A stretch of DNA of 44,839 nucleotides from CAZKRU01 sp964555235 (GTDB taxonomy: Bacteria > Verrucomicrobiota > Verrucomicrobiia > Methylacidiphilales > CAMAQI01): NCBI GenBank assembly GCA_964555235.1, contig CAZKRU010000031.1, positions 1 through 44,839 of the forward strand, written 5' to 3'. The notes below the pieces were generated by a model that saw only the letters and a list, made by a program, of their open reading frames with translations, searched no databases and was not told the DNA's origin. This document shows positions 7,779 through 14,992 of this stretch, piece by piece (position 1 is the stretch's first letter; each line of letters opens with the position of its first letter). The position numbers and the translations under genes are program-made.

Positions 7779-8011
7779 TGATGACTCCCTCCTCATTTGC
7801 CCATGTACTGATTCGTTTCTTGGCGTTGACACTAGTCGTGTGTGGTGGGATGGATCTGATGGGAGCCTGTATAGGCGTTTCAGGGGAAATGGATCTGCAC
7901 TACATTGTTCCGTTTTTGAAAATTTCGGTGGCACCTGCTTTATTGAGGCTGATTGTGGGGGGGATCCTTTGGGGAATGGCGCCTCGTCTGGCGGCGCGGT
8001 TGGCTCCATAA
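7778..8011 (+). CDS. Small membrane protein of unknown function
   Basis: A 77-residue protein with two predicted membrane segments (about 8-28 and 45-68) and a short C-terminal tail rich in Ala and Arg. It starts at the ATG that overlaps the stop of the isomerase by one base; an immediately following second ATG is an alternative start. The coupling suggests both proteins are made together, but nothing in it suggests a role in sugar metabolism. I do not recognise the family. It has no shadow-frame competitor with better coding character. Confidence 0.55.
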   Translation: MMTPSSFAHVLIRFLALTLVVCGGMDLMGACIGVSGEMDLHYIVPFLKISVAPALLRLIVGGILWGMAPRLAARLAP

Positions 8012-8047
8012 CGGATCCTATTGGGCGGGCTCGACGAGCTTGCTGCG

Positions 8048-8105
8048 GCTCAGGGCTCGAAGAGAGACTCTCATGGACGGGGTATTTCTATTTTGGACGC
8101 CAATG
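8048..8105. repeat. Fragment of the MITE-like element (right end), copy D
   Basis: AGGGCTCGAAGAGAGACTCT, a short spacer and then TTTTGGACGCCAATG match the right ends of the copies at 6570-6615 and 44684-44738 (GGGCTCGAAGGGG, GAGTCTC, TTTTGGA or CTTGGACACCAA). Only the right end is present here. It shows that sequence just upstream of the receiver gene is repeat DNA, not the start of that gene. Confidence 0.6.
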
Positions 8106-8188
8106 CCTGCTCATTTCGTTTTGGAATGGACATTCGGGTAGAAAATCGGTTTCATGGGTGGGAAGAAGGGTTGGGAAAAATTGATCCT

Positions 8189-8578
8189 ATGAAATTGCTG
8201 GTAATTGACGACCTGGAGGCGGTAGGCATGATTGTGGCCGAGATTGCTGCCCAAGGAGGCTGGCAATCGATGCATTGTACGCAGTCGGACAATATTGTGG
8301 AGCTGATCCAAAAAGAGAAAATTGATATTATTCTCATGGATTATTTTATGCCAGGTCGGAGCGGACTTGATTTGACGACCCAGATTCGCGAAGCGAAACT
8401 TCAACTTCCAGTCATATTTTTCTCAGGAATGGCCTCTCAGATTGATCGTGTCAAGGCGGCGCAATTGGGGGTCGTTCGTATTTTGGAAAAACCGTTAAGC
8501 ATTAAAGAACTTCGAAAAGCGCTTTCGGATGCGGGGAAGGATTTGGAGAGTAAGTCCGTCGTTTCGCAGAAGAAATAA
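8189..8578 (+). CDS. Single-domain response regulator (receiver only)
   Basis: A 129-residue CheY-like receiver domain: acidic pair Asp7/Asp8, phospho-acceptor Asp51 in ILMDYFMPG, Ser79 in FFSG and the conserved Lys101 in LEKP. There is no output domain; the last 15 residues are a charged tail. It would receive phosphate from a histidine kinase encoded elsewhere and act by protein contact. The frame stays open upstream to 8021, but that part is a repeat fragment with no receiver homology, and the fold begins exactly at the 8189 ATG (MKLLVIDD), so this start is chosen. It converges on the gene at 8588 with only 9 bases between. Confidence 0.85.
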   Translation: MKLLVIDDLEAVGMIVAEIAAQGGWQSMHCTQSDNIVELIQKEKIDIILMDYFMPGRSGLDLTTQIREAKLQLPVIFFSGMASQIDRVKAAQLGVVRILEKPLSIKELRKALSDAGKDLESKSVVSQKK

Positions 8579-8587
8579 TACTGATTT

Positions 8588-8908
8588 TTATCGATTGATC
8601 AGCCAGAGAATGATGAGGAGGATTCCGCCGAGGGAGAGAAAAAAAGCATTTCGATCCCTTTTCTGAATGGCTCGGATGGTTCGCTCATCCTTTGCCTCCC
8701 GCGGGGCTCGGTAATTTAATCGAAGATGGGGATCGATCGGTTCGTAGTCCTGATCCAAGGAGCGAGAAGCGTTTTTTTTGGTAGGAGGCGAGTTGAGAGA
8801 TTCCAACCGCTGCTGTAATTGACGAATTTTTGTCTCAGTTTCTCGTTTTTCTTTCTCCAATTCCTGTTGAAAGGTATCAACCGGATTTTTCTTTGAACGG
8901 CCAAACAT
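8588..8908 (-). CDS. Small tail-anchored coiled-coil protein
   Basis: A 106-residue protein starting MFGRSKKNP, followed by a charged coiled-coil stretch (about 10-40, FQQELEKEKRETETKIRQLQQRLESL), a polar linker, and one C-terminal membrane segment (FFLSLGGILLIILWLI) that ends the protein. The reading frame extends to 9052, but that part overlaps the upstream gene and has no coding character, so the ATG at 8908 is used. It is third in a set with the coiled-coil and LysM proteins at 8914 and 9555, 5 bases after the former. Function unknown. Confidence 0.65.
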   Translation of the reverse strand: MFGRSKKNPVDTFQQELEKEKRETETKIRQLQQRLESLNSPPTKKNASRSLDQDYEPIDPHLRLNYRAPREAKDERTIRAIQKRDRNAFFLSLGGILLIILWLINR

Positions 8909-8913
8909 GGGGA

Positions 8914-9552
8914 TTATTTGCTGAGCAGAACAAGAATGAGAGCAAAAATAGCGACGAGAAGGGGGAGTGAATAGGCAAATCCGGATTTCACCATATCGCC
9001 AAACGAGGTGGAGGTCTCTTCTTTGACTGCGGCGGTGTTTTCCTGATTCCAATCAGGAACGGTTTCACCGGGGGAGTCGGTCATGTCGCGAAGGGCTTGA
9101 AGCCGGGTGTGGGATTGATCGTAAACGACGCGGGCTTGGTCGACTTTGGCGAGGGCACGTGTTAGTTCTTCCGTGAGAGAATCCCTACCCCACTCCTGGG
9201 GATTGATTCCATCGATTTCATCGAGAAGTTCGCGAAAGGAATTTTTCGTATAGTCGATCTGTTCCATCTCCTTTTGGAGTTGGCGTTCCTGACGATCGAG
9301 AACGACGAGCCCTCGATTGAAGCGCTCCAGAACCATGCGACGACCATCCTCGAATTCCCGTTGTTTACGGCTGAGCTCATCGAGCTCGACTTTTTTACGG
9401 CTGATTTCTTCCTGTTGGCGTTGAAGATCGAGAAGGATTTTTTCAGCTTCTTGCTTTTGGTAATTGATCTCCTCCGCGGTAACCATCTCGTTGGGATTGC
9501 TGGGGCGAGAAGAGAGAAGATCGGGTTCTTGAGAGTCGTAAGAGCGGCTCAT
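8914..9552 (-). CDS. Tail-anchored coiled-coil protein
   Basis: The 212-residue protein is mostly a long coiled coil (about 24-105; QKQEAEKILLDLQRQQEEIS and onward) with a second helical part (115-160) and one C-terminal membrane segment (about 190-210). There is no signal peptide, so the coil is expected in the cytoplasm. It starts 2 bases after the stop of the LysM lipoprotein. I do not recognise a named family. Together the three genes look like a cell-envelope module: an outer-membrane or periplasmic peptidoglycan-binding lipoprotein plus two inner-membrane coiled coils. Confidence 0.7.
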   Translation of the reverse strand: MSRSYDSQEPDLLSSRPSNPNEMVTAEEINYQKQEAEKILLDLQRQQEEISRKKVELDELSRKQREFEDGRRMVLERFNRGLVVLDRQERQLQKEMEQIDYTKNSFRELLDEIDGINPQEWGRDSLTEELTRALAKVDQARVVYDQSHTRLQALRDMTDSPGETVPDWNQENTAAVKEETSTSFGDMVKSGFAYSLPLLVAIFALILVLLSK

Positions 9553-9554
9553 AA

Positions 9555-10454
9555 TTAGGGGATGTTAATGACGGTTCCAATTTTCAACGGTTTGCCTTCG
9601 GGCAGGACCTCTTTATTCGCGGCCTTGATCTTTTCAATTCCGGGAACGACGTCCTTGGGATAGTACTGCTTCGAAATTTTCCAAAGGGTGTCGCCGGACT
9701 TGATGGTATGTGTGCGGCCACTGGCGTTTGTTTCAACACTTGGAGGTGTCGACGTGGGAGAAGTCACTGAGGGACTGCCCGGAGCACTCGTGGTGAGAGC
9801 GGTCTGTGCCGCGCTCGTGGCATTTGATGGGGCGGAAGAAGTGGCGGGGTTATTGGTGATAGGGGCTGCTTTTGCGGCAGATAATGCAAGCGCGGCCTGT
9901 TGCTCGGTCGCGGTGAGTTTCTGTTTTAATTCTTCAGCCTGAGCCAAAGCTTTCGCGCCCTCTTCTTTTGCGCTGCTTAAAGAGGCTTCAAGCTCGCTGA
10001 TCTTTTTGAAGTGCTCATCACGCTCTTTTTTGAGGGAGAAATTCTCCGCTTGAATCTTTGTGAAAAGTTCGGCGTTTTGAACCGGAGAATTCGGAAGTGT
10101 TGCCGCGAAGGTGGTTCTCGCGTTATCCAGATGTCCTTTTGCCATGTCGGCTTTATCGGAAGTGGGGCGTTCGGCCAGATACTTTTGAAGATGATAAATG
10201 GCGCCGATCGGCTCTCCGAGTTTTTCACTGTAAAGCATTCCGAGTTCGTAATGCGCAGTGGCCACCTTGGAGCTTTTTCGAAGTGCGGATTCGTAGGCTT
10301 TGACGGCGGCAACGTAATCGCGGTTGTGAATTGCCTTTTGAGCCTCTCCAAAAAATGGATTACGCTCATCTTCCGCTTCGTAGCGGGGATCATCTTTATC
10401 GCAAGCGGTGAGAAACAATGCAGAGATGAGGACAAGAACCAGCCGGTATTTCAT
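9555..10454 (-). CDS. Lipoprotein with TPR repeats, coiled coil and C-terminal LysM domain
   Basis: The 299-residue protein starts with a lipoprotein signal peptide whose lipobox is LTAC with Cys18. TPR-like helices follow (about 30-105: AIHNRDYVAAVKAYESALRK, ATAHYELGMLY, GAIYHLQKYLAERP), then a coiled coil (about 125-185), a linker rich in Ser, Thr, Ala and Pro (about 190-250), and a LysM domain (HTIKSGDTLWKISKQYY) to the end. LysM binds the glycan of peptidoglycan, so the protein probably bridges membrane and wall and offers TPR surfaces to a partner. Start at the ATG 10454, since the upstream in-frame part lies in the promoter region. It leads the operon 9555, 8914, 8588. Confidence 0.8.
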   Translation of the reverse strand: MKYRLVLVLISALFLTACDKDDPRYEAEDERNPFFGEAQKAIHNRDYVAAVKAYESALRKSSKVATAHYELGMLYSEKLGEPIGAIYHLQKYLAERPTSDKADMAKGHLDNARTTFAATLPNSPVQNAELFTKIQAENFSLKKERDEHFKKISELEASLSSAKEEGAKALAQAEELKQKLTATEQQAALALSAAKAAPITNNPATSSAPSNATSAAQTALTTSAPGSPSVTSPTSTPPSVETNASGRTHTIKSGDTLWKISKQYYPKDVVPGIEKIKAANKEVLPEGKPLKIGTVINIP

Positions 10455-10542
10455 GGCCGGGAGCGTAACACTGAAATCAAGGTGTGCAAATCCCAATTTC
10501 CAGAAGAATTTTATTGCTCGCCAAGAAAAAAATCCTTCTCGA

Positions 10543-10571
10543 TTGACAGGGGGCGAGGGGAAGGCGATTTT
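10543..10571 (+). promoter_or_regulatory. Possible promoter of the M16/pab operon
   Basis: TTGACA (10543-10548) followed after 17 bases by GATTTT (10566-10571). The -35 box is perfect, the -10 box weak. If used, transcription would start near the GTG at 10578, giving a very short or absent leader. The context GATTGACAGGG also occurs upstream of the epimerase gene at 24396. Confidence 0.35.
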
Positions 10572-10577
10572 ATTCCG

Positions 10578-11846
10578 GTGACTGCATTTGAGACGTTTCA
10601 AGGACCGGGGGGGATTCGGGTGGCTTTAGCTCCGATGCCTCAGGTGGAGAGTGTTTCCGTTGGAATCTGGGTCGGCGTGGGAGGGCGGTATGAGACTCCC
10701 GCCAATCAGGGGATTTCCCATTTTATCGAGCACCTTCTTTTCAAGGGGACACGAACGAGGACGTCGCGGCAGATAACGGAATCGATCGAAGGGATTGGCG
10801 GATATCTGAACGCCTTTACTTCGGAAGAAGTGACCTGTTATTATGCCAGTGCCCGGTCGACGCATTTGTCGTTGCTGATCGATGTGCTGATGGATATGAC
10901 CGTCGGAGCGACTTTTCCTTCGGATGAGGTGGAGCGGGAGCGTGGGGTGATTATCGAGGAGATCCGGATGTATGAGGATCAACCGTCCCAGGTGGCTCAA
11001 GAGCATCTGAATGCGCTCTTGTGGCGAGGACATGCCTTGGGACTTCCGCTTGCCGGAACGATTGAGACGGTGAGTTCGTTGGCGCGGCGTGAATTGCTGG
11101 CCTATCGGCGGAGTCATTATCATCGGGGGAATTTGTGGTTGGTGATTGCGGGAAAAACGGATCGGGAGGCGGTGACAAAAGCGTTGGCTCCATGGGGGAA
11201 GCGTCTTCCTTCCGGAGTTCGAAGCCGTTCGCCTCGATTTGTAAAAGGAGCCCGTTCGCTCCGACTTGGGGTGATTCAAAAACCAGTCGAGCAGACTCAC
11301 TTGGCTTTTGGATTTCCGGCGGTTTCGCGTCATGATTCCCGTCGGTTTGCGTTAAAAGTTTTGAGCGTGATTCTTGGCGAAAACATGAGTTCACGCCTTT
11401 TTCAAAAATTACGGGAGGAGCACGGACTGGCCTATTCGGTGAATTCCAGTGTCAGCTGTTTCGAAGAAGTGGGTGCTTTGGGAATTCAGGCGGGAGTGGA
11501 TGATGCGAAGGCGGTACGAGCGGTGAAGTTAACTTGGGAAATTTTGAAGAAGATGACGGAGAAGCGACCTTCCTCCTCAGAATTGCATCGGGCCAAGGAG
11601 TATGTGGCGGGGCAGTTGTATCTCGGACTGGAAAGCACTTCCAATCAGATGATGTGGTTGGGGGAATCGGTGTTGAGTTATGGACGAGCGAACTCTCCGG
11701 AGGAGACGATTGCTAAAACTCAGGCAGTGACTGGAGAAGAGGTGCGACGTTTGGCGGCAGAGCTTTTTCAACCGGGACGCCTTGCGCTTTCAGCAGTGAG
11801 TCAGGTGGTAAAAAAGGCGGAATTGCTCGAAGGACTTCCTCGATGA
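10578..11846 (+). CDS. M16 family zinc metallopeptidase
   Basis: A 422-residue peptidase of the insulinase / processing-peptidase family (M16B type, single chain). The inverted zinc motif HFIEH (His48, Glu51, His52) and the downstream Glu127 or Glu128 in RGVIIEE complete the metal site. The C-terminal half holds the second, non-catalytic M16 lobe with SRLFQKLREEHGLAYSV. There is no signal peptide, so it is likely cytoplasmic. The frame is open far upstream, but that part overlaps the divergent lipoprotein gene; GTG 10578 is the plausible start, giving the usual short N-terminus before NGxRV-like GGIRV. It overlaps pabB by 4 bases. The physiological substrate is not evident. Confidence 0.85.
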   Translation: MTAFETFQGPGGIRVALAPMPQVESVSVGIWVGVGGRYETPANQGISHFIEHLLFKGTRTRTSRQITESIEGIGGYLNAFTSEEVTCYYASARSTHLSLLIDVLMDMTVGATFPSDEVERERGVIIEEIRMYEDQPSQVAQEHLNALLWRGHALGLPLAGTIETVSSLARRELLAYRRSHYHRGNLWLVIAGKTDREAVTKALAPWGKRLPSGVRSRSPRFVKGARSLRLGVIQKPVEQTHLAFGFPAVSRHDSRRFALKVLSVILGENMSSRLFQKLREEHGLAYSVNSSVSCFEEVGALGIQAGVDDAKAVRAVKLTWEILKKMTEKRPSSSELHRAKEYVAGQLYLGLESTSNQMMWLGESVLSYGRANSPEETIAKTQAVTGEEVRRLAAELFQPGRLALSAVSQVVKKAELLEGLPR

Positions 11847-12994
11847 GTGGGCTCGTTTCCATCAACTCCTGGGGAGTTCCGGGGCATTTGTACCAAGGGA
11901 GGGATCCCGTCCAGGTGATTCAAGGGAATGCCGGGGAGTGGGATTTGTTGCGAGAAGCCCTTCAACGCGAATCTCGAACTCAGGCAGACGTGCCGCATCC
12001 CCAAGGAGGGGCTGTTGGTTATATCACCTACGAGGGAGATTTTTGTTTTGGAATTTATCGAGAGCTGGAGGTTCATTCCCCGGAAATGCCGAATCCAGTT
12101 TGGCAGGAGGCAAAGGGATTGGCGGGATCGGCTTGTGGTCGGAAAGGGCCATGGGTTTCGAATTTTACACCGGAGGAATTTCAAGAGCGGGTGCGTCGGG
12201 CCCAAGAATATATTCGGTGCGGAGATATTTATCAGGTCAACCTCGCGCAACGTTTTTCAGGAGTGTGGGAAGGGAATCCGTGCGTTTTATTCGAGCACCT
12301 GATGCAACGGAGTCCAGCGCCGGGGGCCTGCTTTTTGGATTTGGGAGGAAGAAAAATTCTTTGCGCCTCTCCCGAACTCTTTCTCAAAATTCAGGGGAGA
12401 CAGGTGATGACTCGTCCGATCAAGGGGACGCGACCACGAGATCGCGATCCGATTCGAGATGGTCAGCTCGCGTACGAACTGATGACGGATCCGAAGGAGT
12501 TGGCGGAGCTGATCATGATTACCGATCTCGAGCGGAACGATCTGGGAAGGATCTGCGAGTACGGTTCGGTGAATGTTACGGATCTATTGAAGCTTGAAAA
12601 ATATCCACAGGTTTATCATCTTGTCTCCACGGTCGAAGGGGAATTGAGGGATGGCGTGGACCCGATTGATGCGGTGAAAGCTTGTTTTCCGGGAGGTTCG
12701 ATTACGGGGGCACCGAAAAAACGGGCGATGGAAATTATTTCAGAATTGGAGGGAGCTCCTCGGGGGGTTTACACCGGGGCGATCGGTTATTTCGGTTTCA
12801 ACGGAGATGTGGCTTTGAGCATGGCGATCCGGACGATGGTGATCGAAAACGGAGAGCTCCATTTTCATGTTGGGAGTGGGATTACGATCGATTCGGATCC
12901 GCAGCGTGAATACGAGGAGACCTTGCACAAGGCTCGAGGAATTCGGAGTGCTCTGGAACACGATGCGGGAGTTATGGCGGAGGTTGTCGCGTGA
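11843..12994 (+). CDS. pabB: Aminodeoxychorismate synthase component I
   Basis: A 383-residue chorismate-using enzyme that makes 4-amino-4-deoxychorismate for folate. PIKGTRPR carries Lys194 in the position where PabB enzymes have lysine and TrpE has alanine, which supports PabB over anthranilate synthase. Other family motifs are present: GDIYQVNLAQRF, ASPELF, TDLERNDLGR, FPGGSITGAPK, GAIGYFGFNGD and GSGITIDSDP. No glutamine amidotransferase (PabA) gene is adjacent, so it must be shared or encoded elsewhere, or ammonia is used directly. It overlaps both neighbours by 4 bases, and the next gene fits the following step of the same pathway. Confidence 0.9.
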   Translation: MSGLVSINSWGVPGHLYQGRDPVQVIQGNAGEWDLLREALQRESRTQADVPHPQGGAVGYITYEGDFCFGIYRELEVHSPEMPNPVWQEAKGLAGSACGRKGPWVSNFTPEEFQERVRRAQEYIRCGDIYQVNLAQRFSGVWEGNPCVLFEHLMQRSPAPGACFLDLGGRKILCASPELFLKIQGRQVMTRPIKGTRPRDRDPIRDGQLAYELMTDPKELAELIMITDLERNDLGRICEYGSVNVTDLLKLEKYPQVYHLVSTVEGELRDGVDPIDAVKACFPGGSITGAPKKRAMEIISELEGAPRGVYTGAIGYFGFNGDVALSMAIRTMVIENGELHFHVGSGITIDSDPQREYEETLHKARGIRSALEHDAGVMAEVVA

Positions 12995-13668
12995 AGAACT
13001 TTGCTCCGTGGGTCGGAGTTTTTGAGACGATTCGAGTCGAGAATAGTTTTCCACAATTTCCAAAAGAACATTGGAATCGTCTGGCGGAAGGCGCCAAGGC
13101 GTTAGGATTAAAAACGCCCTCATTGAAAACGGTTTTGAAGCTGAAAAAATTTCCACGAGGGGCCGTGCGTTGGCGTTGGGTGTTGGATGGGGAAGGATTT
13201 CGAGAATTTGCCAAGGCCGAAGTTGATCGAACTCCAGAGACGATGTCTCTGGCGGTTTCACCGATGCGTGTGGGAAGTGAGAATTGGGATGCGCGTTTCA
13301 AGACGCTCAGTTATCTGACCCATTGGCAGGCTCGAAAAGCGGTGAAGGCGGATGAGGCGTTGCTGTTGAATGAGCGAGGCGAGATTGCATCGGGGGCGAT
13401 GACCAATGTTTTTATCGTGAAGCGGGGAAAAATTTTAACTCCTTCGGTTGAGTGTGGCTGTCGGAATGGAGTGATTCGCGCTTGGGTGATGAAGCAGGTT
13501 TCAGTTCAAACGAAACGCCTCACTCTTCAAGATTTTGAGAATGCGGATGAAATCTTTTTGACGAACAGTTGGATTGGGATTCGTCCGGTGAGTCGGTGGA
13601 ATGGACGGCGTATGAAAATAGGAATACTTTCGGTGGAGCTGAAGCACGCGTTTGAACGATTAATATGA
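12991..13668 (+). CDS. pabC: Class IV aminotransferase-fold protein, probable 4-amino-4-deoxychorismate lyase
   Basis: A 225-residue PLP enzyme of the class IV (branched-chain aminotransferase / ADC lyase) fold. The catalytic lysine is Lys104 in FKTLSYL. The cofactor-phosphate loop appears as GEIASGAMTNVF, and TPSVECGCRNGVIR matches the family motif before the last domain. Its place directly after pabB, with a GTG start overlapping the pabB stop (GTGA), argues for ADC lyase, giving p-aminobenzoate and pyruvate, rather than a D-amino-acid or branched-chain aminotransferase. It is somewhat shorter than typical BCAT enzymes, as expected for PabC. Confidence 0.82.
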   Translation: MKNFAPWVGVFETIRVENSFPQFPKEHWNRLAEGAKALGLKTPSLKTVLKLKKFPRGAVRWRWVLDGEGFREFAKAEVDRTPETMSLAVSPMRVGSENWDARFKTLSYLTHWQARKAVKADEALLLNERGEIASGAMTNVFIVKRGKILTPSVECGCRNGVIRAWVMKQVSVQTKRLTLQDFENADEIFLTNSWIGIRPVSRWNGRRMKIGILSVELKHAFERLI

Positions 13669-13691
13669 CTCCAAAACCAAACTCGATCAGG

Positions 13692-14213
13692 TTATTCTTT
13701 AAAAGTCGATTCGGAGACTCCTTTTTCTTTGAGTGCGCGAATCATATCATCGAGCGAATCGGAAGTTGAAGTAAGAGTGCGCCTTGGTATGACGGCCCAT
13801 AATTTTGCTCTAAGCTCGATGAAAAGAGTATCTTGGAAGAGTGTGAAGCTGCATACGGAAGTCCATGGAACGAAGCTTTGAATGCCCTCAGTGTCCTCTA
13901 ATAGGCCATCTTCCTTGACTTCCAGTCGTATCAATTCATTTGAGCGCACAGAATCAGTAGATTCGAACTGATTCCAGTAATACTTCGAATAAGGAAGAGA
14001 TTGATAAAGAAGGTAGCTGATTGAAAAACCGAATACACAGATTAAAAACACACTTTTCGAATTGTAAGCTAAATATATTGCAAGTAGGTGAAGTGAAATT
14101 TGATTAACCAAGGAATAATAGTAACGGTAACGAGAATTGAGGAATGTTTTTTGAAGGGATAATTTAGCTAGATTTAGAGCGTCGATTTTCGTGTTTGTGT
14201 ATTCGAAGTGCAT
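13692..14213 (-). CDS. YcxB-like membrane protein, AT-rich orphan
   Basis: A 173-residue protein starting MHFEYTNTK, with two adjacent membrane segments (about 40-75) and a C-terminal beta-rich part containing FVPWTSVCSFTLFQDTLFIEL and AVIPRRTL. This matches the outline of the YcxB-like family, whose function is unknown. The start at 14213 is preferred to the open extension upstream, which runs over the neighbouring glycosyltransferase. Codon use is visibly AT-richer than in all neighbours, suggesting recent acquisition. It is convergent with pabC and 23 bases from the glycosyltransferase gene on the same strand. Confidence 0.65.
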   Translation of the reverse strand: MHFEYTNTKIDALNLAKLSLQKTFLNSRYRYYYSLVNQISLHLLAIYLAYNSKSVFLICVFGFSISYLLYQSLPYSKYYWNQFESTDSVRSNELIRLEVKEDGLLEDTEGIQSFVPWTSVCSFTLFQDTLFIELRAKLWAVIPRRTLTSTSDSLDDMIRALKEKGVSESTFKE

Positions 14214-14236
14214 ATTTTTGGGTCTTTGTTTTTGTG

Positions 14237-14980
14237 TCACCGGGCATTTGATTGCCAACCTTTCGAACGCTTCCGGATTTTCAGAAGACCTTGAAACATG
14301 CGGAAGGAATCGCGAAAGAGGGAGACTTTGCTTCCAGGTTGATCGTGCCAATCGATGGGGACCTCAATGACTTCGTTTCCGATGTGACGTAGCGCGAGGA
14401 GGAGTTCAATATCAAGACAAAATCCGGTCTCTTGCAACGAGGAGGTGATTTTTTCGTAGGAATCCCGTCGGATTAGTTTGAAGCCGCATTGAGAATCGTA
14501 AACGGGGAGATTGAGAAGTCGTGAGGTAAGGGTGGCGAAGATTCGCCCGCTGGCGTGGCGTTGCCAATGACGCGTGATTTTTCTACCGAGCATTTTGATT
14601 CTTGAAGCGAAAATCGAAGGAGAATTCTCCTGAAGCATTGAGAGAAGGCGGGCGACTTCCTGTGGAGGGATGGCGCCATCGGCATCGATAAATCCGAGCC
14701 AATTTGCCGTTCCGGCTTCTTTCCACCCCGTTCGGATCGCTCCTCCTTTTCCTTGGTTGAGAGGAAGCTTCAATAACGGACGGAGTTGTGGAAAGGAAAG
14801 ACGAAGCGACTCAATGGCGGTCTCTACGGATGCGGATTCCGCCGGGAGTGATCCGTCATCGACGACGAGGAGTTCGATTTTTATCGGATGAGCCGCCAGA
14901 AGGGGGAGAAGTTGTTCGAGATAACGGGGAAGTCGTTCGGCTTCGTTATAGGCAGGGAGAACGAGCAGGACGTGAATCAT
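14237..14980 (-). CDS. Family 2 glycosyltransferase, dolichyl-phosphate-sugar synthase type
   Basis: A 247-residue GT2 enzyme with the N-terminal LPAYNEAERL, the nucleotide-binding VVDDGS, NQGKGGAIRTG and the metal-binding FIDADGAIPP motif. The later motif DSQCGFKLIRR is typical of polyprenyl-phosphate mannose/glucose synthases. There is no C-terminal membrane pair, so it would act at the cytoplasmic face. The adjacent GT-C enzyme (14993, same strand, 12 bases away) uses polyprenyl-phosphate sugars in related systems, so the pair likely makes and uses one lipid-linked sugar donor. The acceptor is unknown. Confidence 0.85.
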   Translation of the reverse strand: MIHVLLVLPAYNEAERLPRYLEQLLPLLAAHPIKIELLVVDDGSLPAESASVETAIESLRLSFPQLRPLLKLPLNQGKGGAIRTGWKEAGTANWLGFIDADGAIPPQEVARLLSMLQENSPSIFASRIKMLGRKITRHWQRHASGRIFATLTSRLLNLPVYDSQCGFKLIRRDSYEKITSSLQETGFCLDIELLLALRHIGNEVIEVPIDWHDQPGSKVSLFRDSFRMFQGLLKIRKRSKGWQSNAR

Positions 14981-14992
14981 GGGAGCTCAACC

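Noticed and set aside
10011..10577. N-terminal extension of the M16 peptidase
   Set aside because: It overlaps the divergent LysM lipoprotein gene, its signal peptide and its promoter; the M16 fold starts at 10578.
11843..12994. Anthranilate synthase component I (TrpE)
   Set aside because: Lys194 in PIKGT and the pabC-like neighbour favour aminodeoxychorismate synthase.
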